Assembly (NCBI GenBank): GCA_945788545.1
Contig: CALZMK010000059.1
Coordinates: 1-7,716, forward strand
Direction of reading: 5' to 3'
DNA: 7,716 nt
Source of the DNA: an uncultured Prevotella sp.
Lineage (GTDB): Bacteria > Bacteroidota > Bacteroidia > Bacteroidales > Bacteroidaceae
The notes below the pieces were generated by a model that saw only the letters and a program-made list of their open reading frames with translations, made no database searches and was not told the origin of the DNA. Both the position numbers and the translations under genes were made by a program. Of the stretch, positions 5,839 through 7,716 are shown one piece after another (position 1 is the stretch's first letter; the number at the start of each line of letters is the position of its first letter).

Positions 5839-6717
5839 TCACTTGTAGTATTCCTTCTTACCTGCCGCCAATGTATTCTTCATCAGCGAACAGATTGTCA
5901 TCGGTCCCACTCCTCCAGGAACAGGAGTGATATACGAGCATTTGGGAGCCACCTCGTCAAACTTGACATCTCCATTGAGCCTGTATCCACTCTTGCGCGA
6001 AGCGTCGGGCACACGAGTAGTACCGACATCAATAATGACAGCCCCCTCCTTCACCATATCAGCCGTAACGAAGTCAGGACGACCAATAGCGGCAATAATT
6101 ATGTCAGCCTCCCTGCACTCCTCCTTCAGATTAGCCGAATGACTGTGGCAAACTGTAACTGTACTGTCGCCATATTGCTTTTGCATCATCAACTGAGCCA
6201 TCGGTTTGCCCACGATATTGCTTCTTCCGAGCACTACACATTTCTTTCCACTTGTCTCTATGCCATACCTGCGAAGCAATGTCACGATGCCGAGAGGGGT
6301 GGCCGAGATGAAACACGGCAGACCAATAGCCATCCTACCGACATTCACGGGATGGAATCCATCCACATCCTTGCGATAGTCGATAGCCTCGATAATCTTC
6401 TGCTCGTCGATATGCTTGGGCAAGGGCAACTGCACGATAAATCCATCCACATCAGCATCCTTGTTCAGACGATCCACACATGCGAGAAGTTCATCCTCGG
6501 TGATGTCGTCCTCATATCTTATGAGAGTTGACTTGAAGCCACAAGCCTCACAAGCCAACACCTTGTTCTTTACATAAGTCTCTGAGCCACCGTCATGTCC
6601 CACGAGAACAGCAGCCAAATGAGGCTGTTTCCCCCCAGCGGCAACAATAGCCTTCACTTCCTCGGCAATTTCCTGCTTTATAGCGGCAGCAGTGGCCTTT
6701 CCATCTATCAATTGCAT
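5839..6717 (-). CDS. folD: Bifunctional methylenetetrahydrofolate dehydrogenase / methenyltetrahydrofolate cyclohydrolase FolD
   Basis: This 292-residue cytoplasmic enzyme interconverts 5,10-methylene-, 5,10-methenyl- and 10-formyl-tetrahydrofolate using NADP, feeding purine and formyl-methionine synthesis. Family signatures are all present: Y48-V-K-N-K52 with the catalytic lysine, VQLPLPKH (95-102), DVDGFHP (117-123), the nucleotide-binding GRSNIVGKP (164-172), IIDVGTT (228-234) and [10 protein letters not shown] (265-274). The length is normal. I start at the ATG at 6717; a TTG three codons upstream is less likely. It lies 38 nt downstream of ffh and upstream of the TPR/oxidoreductase genes on the same strand, so it is probably co-transcribed. 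Nothing is degenerate in it. Confidence 0.96.
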   Translation of the reverse strand: MQLIDGKATAAAIKQEIAEEVKAIVAAGGKQPHLAAVLVGHDGGSETYVKNKVLACEACGFKSTLIRYEDDITEDELLACVDRLNKDADVDGFIVQLPLPKHIDEQKIIEAIDYRKDVDGFHPVNVGRMAIGLPCFISATPLGIVTLLRRYGIETSGKKCVVLGRSNIVGKPMAQLMMQKQYGDSTVTVCHSHSANLKEECREADIIIAAIGRPDFVTADMVKEGAVIIDVGTTRVPDASRKSGYRLNGDVKFDEVAPKCSYITPVPGGVGPMTICSLMKNTLAAGKKEYYK

Positions 6718-6755
6718 ATCAATCAATTATTATATTCTAAATATTCACTCTTCAT

Positions 6756-7679
6756 TTATAGTCCAGGCATACCGCCCTTCATATTCTTCATAGCCGCAGC
6801 CATCTGCATCATCTTACTGCTGTTCATACCAGACACCATCTTCATCATCTTTCTCATCTGGTCGAATTGCTTGAGCAGACGGTTCACCTCCTGAATATTG
6901 GTACCCGAACCTTTGGCAATGCGCATACGACGGCTTTGATTGATAATCTCAGGATTGGTGCGCTCCTTGGGAGTCATACTGTTGATGATAGCCTCTATCG
7001 ACTTGAACGCATTATCATCGATGTCAACATCCTTAATAGCCTTTCCCACACCAGGAATCATGGCAGCCAAATCCTTTATATTACCCATTTTCTTGATTTG
7101 CTGGATTTGGCTCATAAAGTCGTTGAAGTCAAACTTATTCTTGCGTATCTTCTTTTCGAGTTCCCTTGCCTGTTTCTCGTCAAACTGCTGTTGGGCGCGC
7201 TCCACGAGACTGACGATATCACCCATACCGAGGATACGGTCGGCCATACGTTCGGGATGGAACACATCGATAGCCTCCATCTTCTCGCCCGTACCCACAA
7301 ACTTGATAGGTTTGGTGACAACAGTACGAATCGACAATGCAGCACCACCACGAGTGTCACCATCGAGCTTAGTGAGCACGACTCCGTCGAAATCCAGTCG
7401 GTCGTTAAATTCCTTGGCAGTATTCACAGCATCCTGACCCGTCATTGAGTCCACCACGAAGAGTGTCTCGTCTGGATTGAGTGCATTCTTGAGAGTAGCA
7501 ATCTCGTTCATCATCTCCTCGTCAACAGCCAGACGTCCGGCAGTATCCACGATTACGACATCATTGCCCTTGGCCTTAGCCTCCTTGATGGCATTATTTG
7601 CAATCTCAACTACATTCTTGTTGTCGGGTTCGGTATAAACAGGCACACCAACGGTCTCACCCACGACCTTCAACTGCTC
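6756..7679 (-). CDS. ffh: Signal recognition particle protein Ffh (SRP54), 5' part missing at the edge
   Basis: This is the C-terminal ~307 residues of Ffh, the GTPase that binds SRP RNA and signal sequences of nascent membrane proteins and docks them to FtsY. Counting from the Leu codon at 7673, I see the G3 motif DTAGR (43-47), G4 TKLDGD (101-106), the GTGEK/LGMGD closing loops of the G domain (127-152), then the M domain. That domain includes INSMTPKER (230-238), [11 protein letters not shown] (247-257) and a methionine-rich tail ending MPGL. About 145 N-terminal residues (N domain, P-loop, G2) are missing. Homology is recognisable back to Glu-Gln-Leu at 7674-7679. Farther upstream the codons do not encode the expected DVYRPAAI, and an in-frame TAA stands at 7695-7697. 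A contig-end error is the likely cause, because ffh is essential. Confidence 0.9.
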   Translation of the reverse strand, partial: EQLKVVGETVGVPVYTEPDNKNVVEIANNAIKEAKAKGNDVVIVDTAGRLAVDEEMMNEIATLKNALNPDETLFVVDSMTGQDAVNTAKEFNDRLDFDGVVLTKLDGDTRGGAALSIRTVVTKPIKFVGTGEKMEAIDVFHPERMADRILGMGDIVSLVERAQQQFDEKQARELEKKIRKNKFDFNDFMSQIQQIKKMGNIKDLAAMIPGVGKAIKDVDIDDNAFKSIEAIINSMTPKERTNPEIINQSRRMRIAKGSGTNIQEVNRLLKQFDQMRKMMKMVSGMNSSKMMQMAAAMKNMKGGMPGL

Positions 7680-7716
7680 TTGTTTACAGGTTGGTTATGA
7701 TGGCTCTGTTTCAGGT
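7680..7716. other. Window edge where ffh homology breaks off
   Basis: None of the three minus-strand frames here gives the conserved Ffh residues expected upstream of EQL, and two of them contain stops. An imperfect direct repeat spans the edge: GCTCTTGTTTACAGGT (7676-7691) and GCTCTGTTTCAGGT (7703-7716) are identical except for two single-base insertions, with a 27-base offset. This looks more like an assembly or read-end artefact, or the edge of an inserted sequence, than normal coding DNA. The stretch is too short to decide. Confidence 0.5.

Noticed and set aside
5908..5929. CACTCCT / AGGAGTG inverted repeat inside folD
   Set aside because: It is seven base pairs with no T-run on either side, and it encodes the conserved PVPGG segment; coding constraint explains it.
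5824..6531. Plus-strand open frame of 235 codons opposite folD
   Set aside because: folD is complete and conserved on the other strand; the antisense product has no recognisable domain and no promoter or start context.
6723..6755. Ten-codon mini-ORF starting right after the ffh stop (TAAATG) and ending five bases before folD
   Set aside because: It lies in an A/T-rich 38-bp spacer where such a frame arises easily, and there is no leader-peptide signature or attenuator hairpin.
6867..7448. Plus-strand open frames of 165-193 codons opposite ffh
   Set aside because: These are shadows of the ffh M and G domains; two overlapping frames are open at once, which points to composition rather than coding.
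7676..7716. Direct repeat at the right edge as the start of a CRISPR array or IS end
   Set aside because: There are only two imperfect copies of 14-16 bases with an 11-base gap, no spacer regularity, no terminal inverted repeat and no transposase; evidence is insufficient.

Overview
The window looks like the chromosome of a Bacteroidales bacterium, most likely Prevotella or a close relative. The evidence is the TAnnTTTG / TTTG promoter grammar, A/T-rich translation starts without clear Shine-Dalgarno sequences, the style of the rRNA leader at the left edge, and the gene content: a four-subunit 2-oxoacid:ferredoxin oxidoreductase preceded by a tiny TPR protein, and a histidine kinase with a periplasmic substrate-binding-like sensor. 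Both edges look like contig edges. The left one stops near the expected 5' end of a 16S rRNA gene. The right one stops inside ffh, where the last ~37 bases no longer encode Ffh.

Left to right: bases 1-202 are the leader of an rRNA operon transcribed leftward, with its promoter (TTTG-N20-TACCTTTG) at 206-237 and an A/T-rich upstream region to 339. Next, on the minus strand, is a membrane sensor histidine kinase (340-2310). A 90-bp divergent intergenic region carries one probable promoter on each strand, both nearly touching the start codons. A plus-strand histidine-phosphatase (CobC-like, 2401-2943) follows and overlaps the end of the next operon by 12 bp, tail to tail.

From 2932 to the right edge lies one compact minus-strand gene cluster, in transcription order ffh (5' part missing), folD, a 59-residue TPR protein, a 2x[4Fe-4S] ferredoxin subunit, then the alpha, beta and gamma subunits of a 2-oxoacid:ferredoxin oxidoreductase. 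Spacing runs from 1 to 38 nt. The four oxidoreductase subunits should form one complex that oxidatively decarboxylates a 2-oxoacid to its acyl-CoA (a branched-chain 2-oxoacid is my best guess from the alpha subunit), or runs in reverse, with electrons passing through TPP and the iron-sulfur clusters to ferredoxin. FolD supplies one-carbon folates and Ffh is the signal recognition particle protein; their linkage looks like housekeeping co-transcription.

I see no defence system, mobile element, CRISPR array, tRNA or complete rRNA gene. The most interesting signals are small: a GC-rich hairpin inside the phosphatase gene placed to terminate the opposing operon, two back-to-back probable leaderless promoters, an orphan sensor kinase beside an rRNA operon, and the loss of ffh homology at the right edge.
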